Source: Zoogloea sp.
GTDB lineage: Bacteria > Pseudomonadota > Gammaproteobacteria > Burkholderiales > Rhodocyclaceae
DNA length: 64,000 nucleotides
Assembly: GCF_017302315.1 (NCBI RefSeq)
Contig: NZ_JAFLDT010000002.1
Coordinates: forward strand, 83,213-147,212
Direction of reading: 5' to 3'
The notes under the pieces are model-generated. The model ran no database searches. It saw nothing but the letters and a program-made list of their open reading frames with translations, and was not told the DNA's origin. A program made the position numbers and the translations under genes. Of this stretch, positions 48,401 through 57,921 are shown piece after piece; position 1 is the first letter of the stretch; every line of letters begins with the position of its first letter.

Positions 48401-51243
48401 TCTTCGCCGATCCCTGCCGGTAGTGCGATCTCCGCAAGCTCGGGGGGCAGGTTTGCGGTGACGTCCGTGGCCGCCATGGTGAGGCTCGGGTCGTCGACGG
48501 GGCTTGGGGTGGGTTCGGTGCCGGGGGCCGGGGGCAGATCGAAGCTCAGTTCCAGAGCGGCATCCAGCTCGTCCGGCAAGGGAGCTGCAACGGCACTCGT
48601 GTCGTGGGCGGCGCCCTCGGGCTCGGCGGGCACCGGGGAATCGACAAAGGACAGTTCCGGGAAGTTGATGTCGAGGACTTCTTCGGGACTCGCTTCCGCG
48701 CTTTCGACGGGCAGGTTCAGGCTGGTGGCGGCGAGGTCATATTCGGAGAGGACGACTGTCGCTTCGAGGTCGACCTCCTGGGCGTCATTGATGGGGGCAT
48801 GGCCAGCAGGCTCATTTCCCGCCCAGTGGCCATCGGCAAGTGCCGGAATGTCGATGACATCCGGCGTGGTGGGTGCGCTTGCAGGTGCAGGCGGCTGATC
48901 TGCTTCTTCGTCACCACGCAGGCTGGCCGATTCGGCGAGCAGGTCGGTGACGTCGCGCTGCGTGCCTGCGCCTGACTGGAGCTGCTCGATCCACCCGGAA
49001 AACTCGGCAAGCGCCCTGCCGATCAGCCCGAAAAGCTCGGGCGTGACGGGCAGTTCAAGGCGGAGCCAGTGATTGAGCGTCTGCTCGATGCTCCACGCAG
49101 CTTCGCCAAAGTCTTTCAGACCGACCATGCGGCCGCTGCCCTTGAGGGTATGGAAGCTGCGCCGGATGGTGGTCAGGACTTCGTGATCGTCAGGACGCTC
49201 GTCAAGGAGGAGCAGGTTGCTGGCGATGGCCGCCCGGACGTCCACAGCTTCCTCGATGAAGATGTCCAGCAGTTCGGCGTCGATCTCGGCCTCGCTGGCG
49301 TCGAGCAGGCGCGTCGCTTCCGCTGACAGGGCAGGTGCTTCGGGGTTGGCCGACAGGGGGACTGCGGCGCTGAAAAGCTCGCCGGCATCGAGCATGGTGA
49401 GGGCCTGGCGGGCCTGCTTCTCGAGTTCCGAATTGGCGGTGAGGGAGGCATCCTGACGGAGGTTCTCCAGGTTGAGCTGCAGCTCGGTACGGAGTCCGAA
49501 GTCATCCGGATTGTCCTGGAGGGCGGCGGCGAGGGCTGCGGTGTCACGCCTCTGTTGGTCGAGTTCGGCTTCGATGCTTGCGCTCGATAGCGTCTCAGCG
49601 GCTTGATCCGGGCGCAGGATGCGCTCAAGGTCGGCGGGGCCATGCTGCAGGGCTTCGATATAGACACCCAGCGCCGAAAGGCGATGGGCAATCTCTTCAA
49701 AAGCGGCGGTGCCGGGCTCTTCACCGACCGCGGACAGCGCGGCAATGCGGGCTGCGGCATCCTGCAGCAGGCGTACCGCGCCGTCCTCGTTCATCACCGA
49801 GAGGGCGCCCTCGATCTGCTTGAGGGGCGCTCGTACGGCACCCAATACGTCCGTCTGGCTCGGGGCGCGGAAGAAGGTGTCGAGGCTTTGCTCAACCTCC
49901 CCAAGGCTCGTGAGGATCTCGTGGGCAAGCTGTCGGCTGACCTGCTTGTCTTCGGATTCGGGCTTGAGGATGGTCAGCGGGGGCAGGCGTTCTCCCCGCC
50001 GATGGGCACCCAGGCGGTCGACCAGGGTCTGGAAGGGGGCACCTTCCGGTAGCGGCTGTCCGTGGGCATCAAGCTGGGTGTCGACCAGTAAAAGCAGGGT
50101 CGCCACGTCCATGGACATGGCTTCGGTGAACAGTAGGGGATCCTGGCGCAACCATAGGGCCAGGTCGACAAGCGTGTCCAGGACATGGGCGATCTCGGGC
50201 TGATCGAGTTCGCGGGCCTGCTCCGCCAGTGGCGAAATGGCTTCCTGGAAACGCGGCAGGCCGATGGCGCCGCCCTTCGAGAACTGGGTCCAGGCGTCCC
50301 GGGCGTCGCCAAGCCCTTCGCGAAACTTGCGCAGCATCGGCGCCAGTGGCGTGTCGCTGATCTGGCGGTTGCTGGCGGGGAGCAGTCGCGCGAGCCCATA
50401 GGTTTCGCGCACGGCACAGATGGTGGAAGACTGGGCCGAGGTGGTCGCGACATGGTAGAGCACGTCGCGCATCAGACGCTCGGCAACCATGCTGGAGCCT
50501 TCCATGACCCGGCGCATCTGGGCATCAATGCGTCCGCACAGACGCTTGGTCGCAGGATCAGCGGGAGCGTCGGGATGTTCCAGGGCTTCGAAGAAGGCGG
50601 TCGCGGCATACCAGAAGGCGCGCGACGTCGGCACGCCCTGGAGGCTTTCGATCCCTGCCACGGCTTCCCGCATCTCCTGCGGTCCGGCGGGATCCTGGGC
50701 ATTGCGGAACCACTTCAGGAGACCCCGTTCGAAGCGCCCCCGCAACGCACGCAGTCGCTTGGGATCCTCCGTGGTGTCCGCGGGGCAGGCAAAGGCCGGG
50801 CGGAGCGTCAGATCGGGGAAAAACAACTCTCCCGGGGTCGGGGCTTCCTGTCCGCGGGCTTCGGCAAGTTCGGTGTAGAGGTCGAGCAGCTTGAGGGCCT
50901 GATCTGGCTGGCCACGGGTCAGTTCGTCAAGATAGTTGCCGATGGCGGCGATGCAGCGGGTGGCCAGTCGGGCCACTTCCGGGGTGTAGGACACCTGTCC
51001 GCTGGCCATTTCGCCGAGCAGGCGATCCAGTTGCTCCGAGAACTGGGTCAGTCCGTCCAGCCCCACAATGGAGAGGGCGCCGTGGGCCTGGTGCAGGTGG
51101 GTCTGGGCGAACTTGATCCGACCCAGGCGGTCCGGGGCTGAGCCGGCTTCGGCAAGCGCCGTGGCCGACCGTTCGAGGGCCAGGTCGATTTCGCCTTTGA
51201 CCCAGGTCAGCGGACCGAGGTCGAATTCATTTGCGGAGCTCAT
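45418..51243 (-). CDS. chpA: Chemotaxis-type hybrid kinase ChpA/PilL
   Basis: A 1941-aa hybrid CheA-like kinase of the Pil-Chp twitching system. A degenerate N-terminal Hpt-like repeat (AHGALSIVG, His54) is followed by three clear Hpt domains with phospho-accepting His698 (HTLKGSGRM), His1088 (HTLAGISGT) and His1253 (HTLKGSARM). The dimerisation and ATPase domains (NAVAHGIEPPDARR, GRGVGMDVV), a CheW-like domain and a C-terminal receiver with Asp1869 complete it. It is shorter than the Pseudomonas protein (about 2470 aa), with fewer Hpt repeats. Last gene of pilG-H-I-J-chpA. Confidence 0.95.
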   Translation of the reverse strand: MSSANEFDLGPLTWVKGEIDLALERSATALAEAGSAPDRLGRIKFAQTHLHQAHGALSIVGLDGLTQFSEQLDRLLGEMASGQVSYTPEVARLATRCIAAIGNYLDELTRGQPDQALKLLDLYTELAEARGQEAPTPGELFFPDLTLRPAFACPADTTEDPKRLRALRGRFERGLLKWFRNAQDPAGPQEMREAVAGIESLQGVPTSRAFWYAATAFFEALEHPDAPADPATKRLCGRIDAQMRRVMEGSSMVAERLMRDVLYHVATTSAQSSTICAVRETYGLARLLPASNRQISDTPLAPMLRKFREGLGDARDAWTQFSKGGAIGLPRFQEAISPLAEQARELDQPEIAHVLDTLVDLALWLRQDPLLFTEAMSMDVATLLLLVDTQLDAHGQPLPEGAPFQTLVDRLGAHRRGERLPPLTILKPESEDKQVSRQLAHEILTSLGEVEQSLDTFFRAPSQTDVLGAVRAPLKQIEGALSVMNEDGAVRLLQDAAARIAALSAVGEEPGTAAFEEIAHRLSALGVYIEALQHGPADLERILRPDQAAETLSSASIEAELDQQRRDTAALAAALQDNPDDFGLRTELQLNLENLRQDASLTANSELEKQARQALTMLDAGELFSAAVPLSANPEAPALSAEATRLLDASEAEIDAELLDIFIEEAVDVRAAIASNLLLLDERPDDHEVLTTIRRSFHTLKGSGRMVGLKDFGEAAWSIEQTLNHWLRLELPVTPELFGLIGRALAEFSGWIEQLQSGAGTQRDVTDLLAESASLRGDEEADQPPAPASAPTTPDVIDIPALADGHWAGNEPAGHAPINDAQEVDLEATVVLSEYDLAATSLNLPVESAEASPEEVLDINFPELSFVDSPVPAEPEGAAHDTSAVAAPLPDELDAALELSFDLPPAPGTEPTPSPVDDPSLTMAATDVTANLPPELAEIALPAGIGEEMAEAPDEAEQRSFSAPTEPMSPVVIDAIDDIETIEIAEPEPPLNRIDSADHPHDIGGDDGVPGDDAELIELDETPDDSSLQDEVLDPDEIRLGNVTLSRPLFDLYLAEARQHVATLRHELARLSVNPSLIPTSSAIRAAHTLAGISGTAHFTAPQQLAKALELAQQRLADHDQAPSVPQSGTLNAAASALESMLVQLASRQLPEPAPDLADQLDGILEPHLAQVIALHPAAPTEPSGRIEPAPPRTVDTPAVISAPLRDELDPELLPIFLDEGNELFDSLDAALRSWRDNPAEAGHPSGVARLLHTLKGSARMVGAMSLGQSLHELETRLERARSQDPSGQGIIDELESALDQARQSLEGLQQPPPVVTESPAAGTTNEETAPVQSGDVAAPGARVQLRVEASRIDQFVNEAGEISIARTRIEGELRTLRRSLLDLTENVIRLRNQLREVEIQADTQMQSRLSQVETQHTEFDPLEMDRYTRLQELTRMMAESVGDVTTVQQNLLKNLDGAESALHAQSRMARELQQSLMHVRMVPFDSLAERLYRLVRQTAKEVGRRANLDIIGGQIEIDRSVLDAMTAPLGHLVRNAVAHGIEPPDARRAAGKPEIGQINLRVSHEGNEVVMEFRDDGAGLDFGRIRAQAIETGLLGPGEEADDKRLTNLIFVPGFTTASLSSLAGRGVGMDVVKSETAAVGGRISVDTTPGQGTCFRIHLPLTLAVTQALLVRAGNRTFAIPSSMVAQVLELKAAALEKLRADQGTEWLGEHFGYRYLPRLLGDFESMPQVERFNWVLLLRAGSETVALHVDALRGNQEVVVKNAGPQYARMVGYSGATVLGDGEIVLILNPVALAARSPAAGDEVTLQTAVQAPSHPTVMVVDDSLTVRKITGRLLEREGYRVITAKDGVDALEQLLTVRPDVIIADIEMPRMDGFDLTRNVRADSKLKGVPIIMITSRTADKHKRYAEEIGVNHYLGKPYDEEILIGLIRGFAPVTEA

Positions 51244-51289
51244 CGATGGGTCTTGGTCGGTTTCCGTTCCAGGAGGGATGCGGCGTGGC

Positions 51290-53413
51290 TCAGACCTTGA
51301 AGCCCGAGACAGAGCCTTTCAGTTCGACAGCCAGATCAGCCAGCTCACCAATGGAGACCGCCGTCTGCTGAGTGCCGGTGGTGGTACGGTCGGTGATGGC
51401 AAGGATGCTCTTCATCTTCTCTGCCACCTGGGTTGCGGCCTTGGCCTGGATTTCAGTACTGACCGAGATGCGCTCAATGAGCTCGGCCGTTTCGGCGGAT
51501 ACTCGTTCGATCTCGGCAAGTTCCTGGCCCGCCGTCTCGGAGAGGTGAGCGCCGTCCACCACGTCACGGGTGGCATTCTCCATGGCCGCCACGGCATCGC
51601 CGGTGTCGGTCTGAATCGTCTTCACAATGGCGCCGATCTGCTTGGTGGCTTCGGCGGAGCGTTCTGCGAGGCGCTGCACTTCTTCTGCCACCACCGAGAA
51701 GCCTCGACCCGCTTCACCGGCCGAGGCGGCCTGGATGGCGGCATTGAGGGCCAGTACGTTGGTCTGTTCGGTAATGTCGGAGATCAGTTCCACGATTTCA
51801 CCGATCTCCTGGGACGACTCACCCAGGCGCTTGATGCGCTTGGAGGTTTCCTGGATCTTTTCGCGGATGTCGTTCATGCCCTTGATGGTGTCTTCCACCG
51901 CGGCGGCGCCCTTCTGGGCTGCCTCAAGGGAACGGCGGGCCACCTGGGCGGACTGCAGGGCGTCTTCGGACGCTGCACTCATGGAACTGGCCATGGTCTG
52001 CGCCGTTTCGCCCGCGAGACGCAGTTCCTGGGCCTGGCGCTCGGTGGCGGCGATCAGTTCATCCGAAGTCAGCTGCGCGGATTCGGTGGCGGTGGTCACG
52101 CGGATGGCGGCATCGTTGATGCGGCGTACCAGCACGGAGAGTTCTTCAATGGTGTAGTTGACGGAGTCGGCAATGGCGCCGGTGATGTCCTCCGTGACCG
52201 TGGCGCGCACGGTGAGGTCACCGTCGGCAAGGTCACCCATTTCGTTCATCAGGCGCAGGATGGCCTGCTGGGTGCTGTTACGTTCCGCTTCCGCGGCTTC
52301 CTTCAGGTGTTCGGCGGCAAGGCGGCGGCGCGCAATGTCATCGTTGTAGGTCTTGGCCATCAGAACGAGGCAGGCCAGCGTGGCCAGGGCACAGAGCACG
52401 ATGGCCAGGCTCACCCAGGTGAAGAAGCCGGTATAGGCGCGGCTGTAGCCTTCGGCCAGGGCTGTGGTCTTCTCGAGCAGCTGGCCCGAGTTCTGGAAGA
52501 TCTGGCTGCCTGCCTGCTTGGCCTGCACCAGGCGCTGGATGCTGCCCAGGATGGCGGTGACGGAGGCCAGATTGTCCTTGCCGACACTCTCCAGTTCGGC
52601 CAGCTTGCCTTTCGCGTCGTTGCCGTCGGCGGTCATTTTCTGGAGCTGCTCGATCTGCTCGCGGAAGGTGTTGGTGTCCTTGCCCAGCAGGAAGGCCACT
52701 TCCGGATCGATGGCGTTGGCAACCAGCAGTGCATTGGCATTCTTGGCGATCCGCTGGGTCAACATCACCACCTGGTTGGCCACGGCGATTTCCCGGGCCG
52801 ATGCGCCACCCTGCAGTTTCAGCGCGGCGACCTGCTCGGACAGTTCGAGCAGTTGGGGATTCTTGGTGTTGATGGTGTTCACCGCCTTGCCCAGACTGGC
52901 CAGGTTCTTCTCCTGCTCAATCAGGCTGCCGGCGTCCTTGTCGGTCTTTTGCCACAGCTCGGTAACCGCGGCCAGTTCGTCAGTCACGGCGCTGCTGCCG
53001 CCGGGAACCGAGGAGCCTTCCACTTCGCCGCCGTCGGTGACGGCACTGAGCAGCGCGGTGAATTGCTGCCGACTGTCCTTCAGTTCGGCAAACGCGGCGG
53101 GCTCGCCCTGCAGGGCAAGCTGGCTGGCTTTTGCAAGCTGTTGAGAGAGGGTGCGCATCTGGCCGGCGGCCGTCACGTAGGCAGTGCCGAAGCCGCTGAC
53201 GCGAATCTGGTAGAGCACGAAGCCGATGGTGAGTGCCGCAAAGATCAGGAAGGGGATGCGCAGCAGGCGTAACTGTTCTGCGGCGCTCTTGCCGGCCAGG
53301 AATGGCAGGGAGGTCGTGGCATGCGCCGGATCGCCGGATTCAAGGATCGTATCTGCGTTGAGTGATGCTTTTTGGCTGCCGCTTCGCGACAGACCCGGTA
53401 GCTTGAATGCCAT
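51290..53413 (-). CDS. pilJ: Methyl-accepting chemotaxis protein PilJ
   Basis: A 707-aa transducer. A membrane helix (about 48-66) and a periplasmic region with two PilJ-type N-terminal repeats are followed by a second helix (about 325-350). A HAMP-like stretch and the cytoplasmic signalling domain ([21 protein letters not shown]) follow. There is no C-terminal CheR-docking pentapeptide. It senses pilus-related surface contact or a chemical cue and passes it to ChpA through PilI. Confidence 0.95.
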   Translation of the reverse strand: MAFKLPGLSRSGSQKASLNADTILESGDPAHATTSLPFLAGKSAAEQLRLLRIPFLIFAALTIGFVLYQIRVSGFGTAYVTAAGQMRTLSQQLAKASQLALQGEPAAFAELKDSRQQFTALLSAVTDGGEVEGSSVPGGSSAVTDELAAVTELWQKTDKDAGSLIEQEKNLASLGKAVNTINTKNPQLLELSEQVAALKLQGGASAREIAVANQVVMLTQRIAKNANALLVANAIDPEVAFLLGKDTNTFREQIEQLQKMTADGNDAKGKLAELESVGKDNLASVTAILGSIQRLVQAKQAGSQIFQNSGQLLEKTTALAEGYSRAYTGFFTWVSLAIVLCALATLACLVLMAKTYNDDIARRRLAAEHLKEAAEAERNSTQQAILRLMNEMGDLADGDLTVRATVTEDITGAIADSVNYTIEELSVLVRRINDAAIRVTTATESAQLTSDELIAATERQAQELRLAGETAQTMASSMSAASEDALQSAQVARRSLEAAQKGAAAVEDTIKGMNDIREKIQETSKRIKRLGESSQEIGEIVELISDITEQTNVLALNAAIQAASAGEAGRGFSVVAEEVQRLAERSAEATKQIGAIVKTIQTDTGDAVAAMENATRDVVDGAHLSETAGQELAEIERVSAETAELIERISVSTEIQAKAATQVAEKMKSILAITDRTTTGTQQTAVSIGELADLAVELKGSVSGFKV

Positions 53414-53468
53414 GGTCTTCCTTTTCAGCAGGCGAGGCCTGCTGCTCCTCCCGAATGGATATTCATGA

Positions 53469-53984
53469 TCATGATTGTGCTGCGTCCAGAAAGCGCGGGT
53501 GATTCAGCAGATCGGCCACCTTCAGCCGTGTCCAGGAGGTGCCCCGGGCGTCCCGGAGCTGATCGCCTATCCAGGGGCGTTCGCTATCCGGGGGCGAGGG
53601 CTGCGGCTCGAAATCTTCGATAGAGCGCAGGCCCAGGGCTCGGGTGACGAGGAGCGCGCAGTTGAGGTCGTGCTTCACACCGACCAGCAGCAACCGGGCG
53701 TGCCCGACGGCTGCAATCGGCTGGTCCCCGTGGAAGGCCGCAAAGTCGACCACGCCGAAGATATTGCCACGCACGCTGGCGAGACCACGAAACCAGTGCT
53801 CGGTGAGGGGAACCGGGGCAAGCGCAGGGACCGCCAGGATTTCACCCGCTTCGGTGAGGTCCACCAGCCAATGACGCTTGCCGGCCTGGATGCCCAGAAA
53901 GGCCGCGGCGCGGGTGTCCCGCGCTTCGGCAAGGCGCCGGGCCAGCCCGGCCTGGAATTCGTGAAGACTGATCCGCTTTGCCAT
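53469..53984 (-). CDS. pilI: CheW-like adaptor PilI
   Basis: A 171-aa CheW-domain protein that couples PilJ to ChpA. Typical segments include the [12 protein letters not shown]-like strand (here [12 protein letters not shown]) and [19 protein letters not shown]. The gene is 11 bp after pilH. Its position between pilH and pilJ identifies it, since CheW-like proteins alone are hard to assign. Confidence 0.93.
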   Translation of the reverse strand: MAKRISLHEFQAGLARRLAEARDTRAAAFLGIQAGKRHWLVDLTEAGEILAVPALAPVPLTEHWFRGLASVRGNIFGVVDFAAFHGDQPIAAVGHARLLLVGVKHDLNCALLVTRALGLRSIEDFEPQPSPPDSERPWIGDQLRDARGTSWTRLKVADLLNHPRFLDAAQS

Positions 53985-53995
53985 GCCGCCGTGTC

Positions 53996-54361
53996 CTAGC
54001 CGAACGCCCGGATCTTCTCGAGCAGTACCGCGTGGTCGAGAGGTTTGACCATGTAATCGAAGGCGCCTTGGCGCATGCCCCAGATCTTGTCGGTTTCAAG
54101 GCCCTTGCTGGTGCAGATGATGACCGGGATGTTGCGGGTGAGTTCGTCCCGGACGATGGTACGGGTGGCCTGGTAGCCGTTGGTGCCCGGCATGACCACA
54201 TCCATCAGGATGAGGTCGGGGTGCTCGGTCTTGCTCTTGATCACGGCTTCGTCGCCGCTGTCGGCGGTGACGACCTGGTAACCGCTCTTCACCAGCATTT
54301 CCGAGAGGGCCAGTCTTTCAGTTGGGGAGTCATCTACGACGAGGATTTTCTTGATCGGCAT
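53996..54361 (-). CDS. pilH: Response regulator PilH
   Basis: A 121-aa single-domain receiver with Asp54 (LILMDVVMPG) and Lys in DYMVKPLD. PilH modulates the retraction of type IV pili. ATG 54361 lies 20 bp downstream of pilG. Confidence 0.94.
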   Translation of the reverse strand: MPIKKILVVDDSPTERLALSEMLVKSGYQVVTADSGDEAVIKSKTEHPDLILMDVVMPGTNGYQATRTIVRDELTRNIPVIICTSKGLETDKIWGMRQGAFDYMVKPLDHAVLLEKIRAFG

Positions 54362-54381
54362 GTAGGCGCGTCTCCGGGAGG

Positions 54382-54783
54382 TCAGTCTTTGGCGGCGGCC
54401 TGGCGTGCGGCGCCGGTGTGGCAGGCCACCGAGCGCAGCAGGCTTTCCTTCGTGAAGGGCTTGGTGAGGTACTCGTCCGAGCCGGCGAGGCGTCCGCGGG
54501 CCCGGTCGAACAGGCCGTCCTTGGATGACAGCATCACGACTGGCGTGGACTTCAGCCGCGCGTTCTTCTTGATCAGGGCACAGGTCTGGTAGCCGTCGAG
54601 GCGCGGCATCATGATATCCACGAATATGAGGTCGGGGGCGTGGTCGGCGATTTTTGCGAGGGCGTCGAAGCCGTCCTCCGCCAGCACCACCTTGCATCCG
54701 GCCTGGGCGAGAAAGATCTCGGCACTGCGGCGGATGGTGTTGCTGTCATCAATGACCATGACCTTGATTCCGCTGAGATTCAC
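54382..54783 (-). CDS. pilG: Response regulator PilG
   Basis: A 133-aa single-domain receiver with Asp56 (LIFVDIMMP) and Lys in EYLTKPFTK. The GTG at 54783 is chosen because a strong GGAGGAG box is correctly spaced before it; the longer frame upstream has no such box and overlaps the rubredoxin gene. PilG promotes pilus extension. First pil gene after rubredoxin. Confidence 0.94.
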   Translation of the reverse strand: MNLSGIKVMVIDDSNTIRRSAEIFLAQAGCKVVLAEDGFDALAKIADHAPDLIFVDIMMPRLDGYQTCALIKKNARLKSTPVVMLSSKDGLFDRARGRLAGSDEYLTKPFTKESLLRSVACHTGAARQAAAKD

Positions 54784-54856
54784 CTTGCTCCTCCGGTGTC
54801 CGTAAAGATGGGCTTGCGGACGTGCGTTGTCATGCTGTCTGAGGGACGACGGGCCT

Positions 54857-55036
54857 TCAGATTTCCACCATTTCGAAGTCGTCCTTGCGGGCCCCACACT
54901 CGGGGCAGGTCCAGTTGGGCGGAATGTCCTCCCAGCGGGTGCCCGGTGCGATGCCCTCGTCTGGGGAGCCGGTTTCCTCGTCGTAGATATAACCGCAGAT
55001 CAGACACATCCAGGTCCGGTAGTGGGGATTTGCCAT
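54857..55036 (-). CDS. Rubredoxin
   Basis: A 59-aa electron-transfer protein with a single Fe(Cys)4 centre: CLICGYIYDE and CPECGARKDDF supply the four cysteines, with the typical aromatic core. It is just upstream of pilG, an arrangement common in Betaproteobacteria although no functional link to pili is known. Divergent from thiD. Confidence 0.95.
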   Translation of the reverse strand: MANPHYRTWMCLICGYIYDEETGSPDEGIAPGTRWEDIPPNWTCPECGARKDDFEMVEI

Positions 55037-55127
55037 GGGGGTGCGTTGCGATGATTTCGGCTAGAATCTTCTGGATCGTGAATGGTAGCGCAGTCGCAGT
55101 TAAATTTGTGCGTCCTCGGTTCTCCCA

Positions 55128-55976
55128 ATGACTATAAACCGCAACGATCCCAATCCCCCGCTGGTTCTTGTTTTCGCCGCTGCCGATCCCACCGGCGGCG
55201 CAGGCATTCAGGCCGACATCATGACGCTGGCCGGCATGGGATGCCATGCCCTGACGGTCATCACCGCGCTGACGGTTCAGGATACCGCCGGCGTGGAGGA
55301 CGTCCTGGCCATTGATGCCGATTTCGTTGCCGAGCAGGCCCGTGCGGTCCTGGAGGACATGCCGGTTCAGGCCTTCAAGCTGGGTGTGCTGGGCAGCGTG
55401 GACAACATTGCCGTGATCGCCGAGATCATCGCTGATTATCCCCATATTCCCGTGATCGTCGATCCGGTGGTGGCGTCCGGTCGAGGCGATGAGCTGGCCT
55501 CGGATGCCATGCTCGAGACGCTTTGCGAACTCATCCTTCCCCAGGCCACGGTCATCACCCCGAACACCATGGAAGCGCGCCGTCTGGCGGCCTGCCGTGC
55601 TCCGGCCCATGCGGATCCGGAGGCGGGAACCCAGTCGGATTGTGCCGCGGTGCTGATGGAGACGGGGTGTGAGTACGTGCTCATCACTGGTTCCCACGCC
55701 CATACGCCGCAGGTGGTGAATACCCTGTACGGCAGTGGCGGAGTGATCCGTGCGGATACCTGGGAGCGTCTGGGGGGCAGCTACCACGGCTCGGGGTGTA
55801 CCCTGGCCTCGGCGGTGGCGGCTGCGCTGGCCCATGGGCTCGACATGCCCCAGGCCGTTTACGAGGCCCAGGACTTCACCTGGCATTCCCTTGCCCACGC
55901 CTTTCGGCCAGGGATGGGTCAGCACATTCCCAATCGCTTCTTCTGGGCATGTCCTCCAGACGAGACCGGGGCCTGA
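55128..55976 (+). CDS. thiD: HMP/HMP-phosphate kinase
   Basis: A 282-aa ribokinase-like enzyme that phosphorylates hydroxymethylpyrimidine and its phosphate for thiamine synthesis. FAAADPTGGAGIQADI and GSYHGSGCTLASA (anion hole and catalytic region) mark the family. Stop and thiE start are 3 bp apart. No TPP riboswitch is visible in the 91 bp upstream. Confidence 0.95.
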   Translation: MTINRNDPNPPLVLVFAAADPTGGAGIQADIMTLAGMGCHALTVITALTVQDTAGVEDVLAIDADFVAEQARAVLEDMPVQAFKLGVLGSVDNIAVIAEIIADYPHIPVIVDPVVASGRGDELASDAMLETLCELILPQATVITPNTMEARRLAACRAPAHADPEAGTQSDCAAVLMETGCEYVLITGSHAHTPQVVNTLYGSGGVIRADTWERLGGSYHGSGCTLASAVAAALAHGLDMPQAVYEAQDFTWHSLAHAFRPGMGQHIPNRFFWACPPDETGA

Positions 55977-55979
55977 CCC

Positions 55980-56594
55980 ATGAGCCTGCGCGGTTTGTAT
56001 CTCGTGACGCCTGAACTGGCGGATACCGGCGCCTTGTTGGGCGCGGTGGCCCGTGTGCTGTCGGCCCGCCCGGCCATCGTCCAGTATCGCAGCAAGCTGG
56101 TTGATCCGGCCTTGCGCGGGGAGCAGGCCTGCCGCCTGCTTGCGCTGTGCCGACAGGCCCGGATTCCATTGGTGATCAATGACGATCTTGCCCTCGCCCT
56201 GGAGATCGGTGCCGACGGTGCCCATCTGGGGCGGGACGATGGCGATCTGGCTGGCGCCCGGAAGGCGCTGGGCCCGGCCCGGATCCTGGGTGCCAGTTGT
56301 TACGGCGAGTGGGCGCGTGCCGAAGTCGCCGTGGCCGCAGGCGTGGATTATGTTGCCTTCGGGGCCATGTTTCCCTCGTCCACCAAGCCGCAGGCGCCCC
56401 TTGCCCCCCTTGAAATGCTGACCCGCGCCAAGGCCGAGTTCGGCCTGCCGGTGGCGGCCATTGGCGGCATCACCCTCGACAACGCGCCATCGCTGATCGC
56501 TGCCGGTGCTGATTTGCCCGCCGTGATCAGTGACGTGTTTTCAGCGCCCGACCCGGCTGCCCGTGCGGCGGCCTATGCCGGGCTGTTCGATTGA
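55980..56594 (+). CDS. thiE: Thiamine-phosphate synthase
   Basis: A 204-aa TIM-barrel enzyme that joins HMP-PP and thiazole phosphate to thiamine phosphate. [30 protein letters not shown] and GASCYGE are typical, as is the GAMFPSSTK loop. It lies between thiD and hemL; together with thiD it forms a thiamine pair. Confidence 0.95.
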   Translation: MSLRGLYLVTPELADTGALLGAVARVLSARPAIVQYRSKLVDPALRGEQACRLLALCRQARIPLVINDDLALALEIGADGAHLGRDDGDLAGARKALGPARILGASCYGEWARAEVAVAAGVDYVAFGAMFPSSTKPQAPLAPLEMLTRAKAEFGLPVAAIGGITLDNAPSLIAAGADLPAVISDVFSAPDPAARAAAYAGLFD

Positions 56595-56613
56595 CCTCTC
56601 AGGAAGCTCCCGC

Positions 56614-57900
56614 ATGACCAGTCGCAACGAAGAACTCTTTGCCCGCGCCCAGCGCACCATCCCGGGGGGCGTCAATTCGCCGGTCCGGGCCTTCCGCTCG
56701 GTGGGCGGCACGCCGCGCTTCCTCAAGAAGGCCCTGGGTGCCCGGGTGTGGGATGCGGATGGCAAGGAATACCTTGATTACGTGGGTTCCTGGGGGCCGG
56801 CGATTTTGGGGCATGCCGACCCGGTGGTGGTGGAGGCGGTGCGGGAGGCCGCCCTGGAGGGGCTGTCCTTTGGTGCGCCCACCGAGCGCGAGATCGAGAT
56901 GGCCGAGCGCCTGTGCGAGCTTCTGCCCAGCCTGGAGATGGTGCGCCTTGTGTCCAGTGGCACCGAGGCCACCATGAGCGCCATCCGCCTGGCCCGGGGC
57001 TTCACGGGGCGGGATGCTATTGTCAAGTTCGAGGGCTGCTACCACGGCCATGCCGACAGCCTGCTGGTCAAGGCCGGCTCCGGCCTGCTGACCTTCGGCA
57101 ACCCTTCGTCGGCCGGTGTGCCGGAAGACTTTGCCAAGCACACCATCGTGCTCGACTACAACAATCCGGCTCAGCTTGAAGAAACTTTCCGGGAGAAGGG
57201 CGACGCCATCGCCTGCGTGATCATCGAGCCCATCGCCGGCAACATGAACCTGGTCAAGCCGTCGGCCGAGTTCATGCACCTGCTGCGCCGCCTGTGCACC
57301 GCGCATGGTACGGTGCTGATCTTCGATGAGGTGATGACCGGTTTCCGCGTCGGGCCGCGGGGGGTTCAGGGCCTGTTCGGCATCACCCCCGACCTCACCA
57401 CCCTGGGCAAGGTCATCGGTGGCGGCATGCCGGTGGGGGCCTTTGGCGGGCGTCGCGACATCATGCAGAAGATCGCTCCCCTGGGGGGCGTCTATCAGGC
57501 CGGCACCCTGTCCGGCAGCCCGGTGGCGGTGGCGGCGGGGCTGGCCAGCCTCAACCAGATCGCCCGACCGGGCTTCTATGAAGTGCTCACGGCCCGCACC
57601 GAGCGCCTGGTGACGGGCCTCAATGCTGCCGCCGAGAAGCACGGCGTGCGCTTCGTGGCGGATTCGGTGGGCGGGATGTTCGGACTCTACTTTGCTGCCG
57701 GTGTGCCTGCCAGCTATGCCGACGTGATGGCCTCCGACAAGGACAGCTTCAACCGCTTCTTCCACGCCATGCTGGAAGCGGGGCATTACTTTGCGCCGTC
57801 GGCCTTCGAGGCGGGCTTCGTCTCGGCAGCCCATTCGGAAACAGACATCGACTCCACCGTCGCGGCGGCGGATGCCTGGTTCGCCGCCCATCGGGGCTGA
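56614..57900 (+). CDS. hemL: Glutamate-1-semialdehyde 2,1-aminomutase
   Basis: A 428-aa PLP enzyme that converts glutamate-1-semialdehyde to ALA, the step after HemA. The PLP-binding lysine is K266 in [11 protein letters not shown], with [14 protein letters not shown] and [10 protein letters not shown] nearby. The ATG at 56614 follows AGGAAG and opens the family start; a longer frame overlaps thiE. It converges with mgtE, 21 bp apart. Confidence 0.96.
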   Translation: MTSRNEELFARAQRTIPGGVNSPVRAFRSVGGTPRFLKKALGARVWDADGKEYLDYVGSWGPAILGHADPVVVEAVREAALEGLSFGAPTEREIEMAERLCELLPSLEMVRLVSSGTEATMSAIRLARGFTGRDAIVKFEGCYHGHADSLLVKAGSGLLTFGNPSSAGVPEDFAKHTIVLDYNNPAQLEETFREKGDAIACVIIEPIAGNMNLVKPSAEFMHLLRRLCTAHGTVLIFDEVMTGFRVGPRGVQGLFGITPDLTTLGKVIGGGMPVGAFGGRRDIMQKIAPLGGVYQAGTLSGSPVAVAAGLASLNQIARPGFYEVLTARTERLVTGLNAAAEKHGVRFVADSVGGMFGLYFAAGVPASYADVMASDKDSFNRFFHAMLEAGHYFAPSAFEAGFVSAAHSETDIDSTVAAADAWFAAHRG

Positions 57901-57921
57901 TGCAAAGGGGCGGCGGCGGGC

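Noticed and set aside
51068-53272. A 734-codon plus-strand frame opposite pilJ
   Set aside because: Antisense shadow; low-complexity Gly/Leu/His product with no domain, while pilJ is unmistakable.
55037-55127. TPP riboswitch before thiD
   Set aside because: The 91-bp region lacks the conserved THI-box (CUGAGA and ACCUGA segments).
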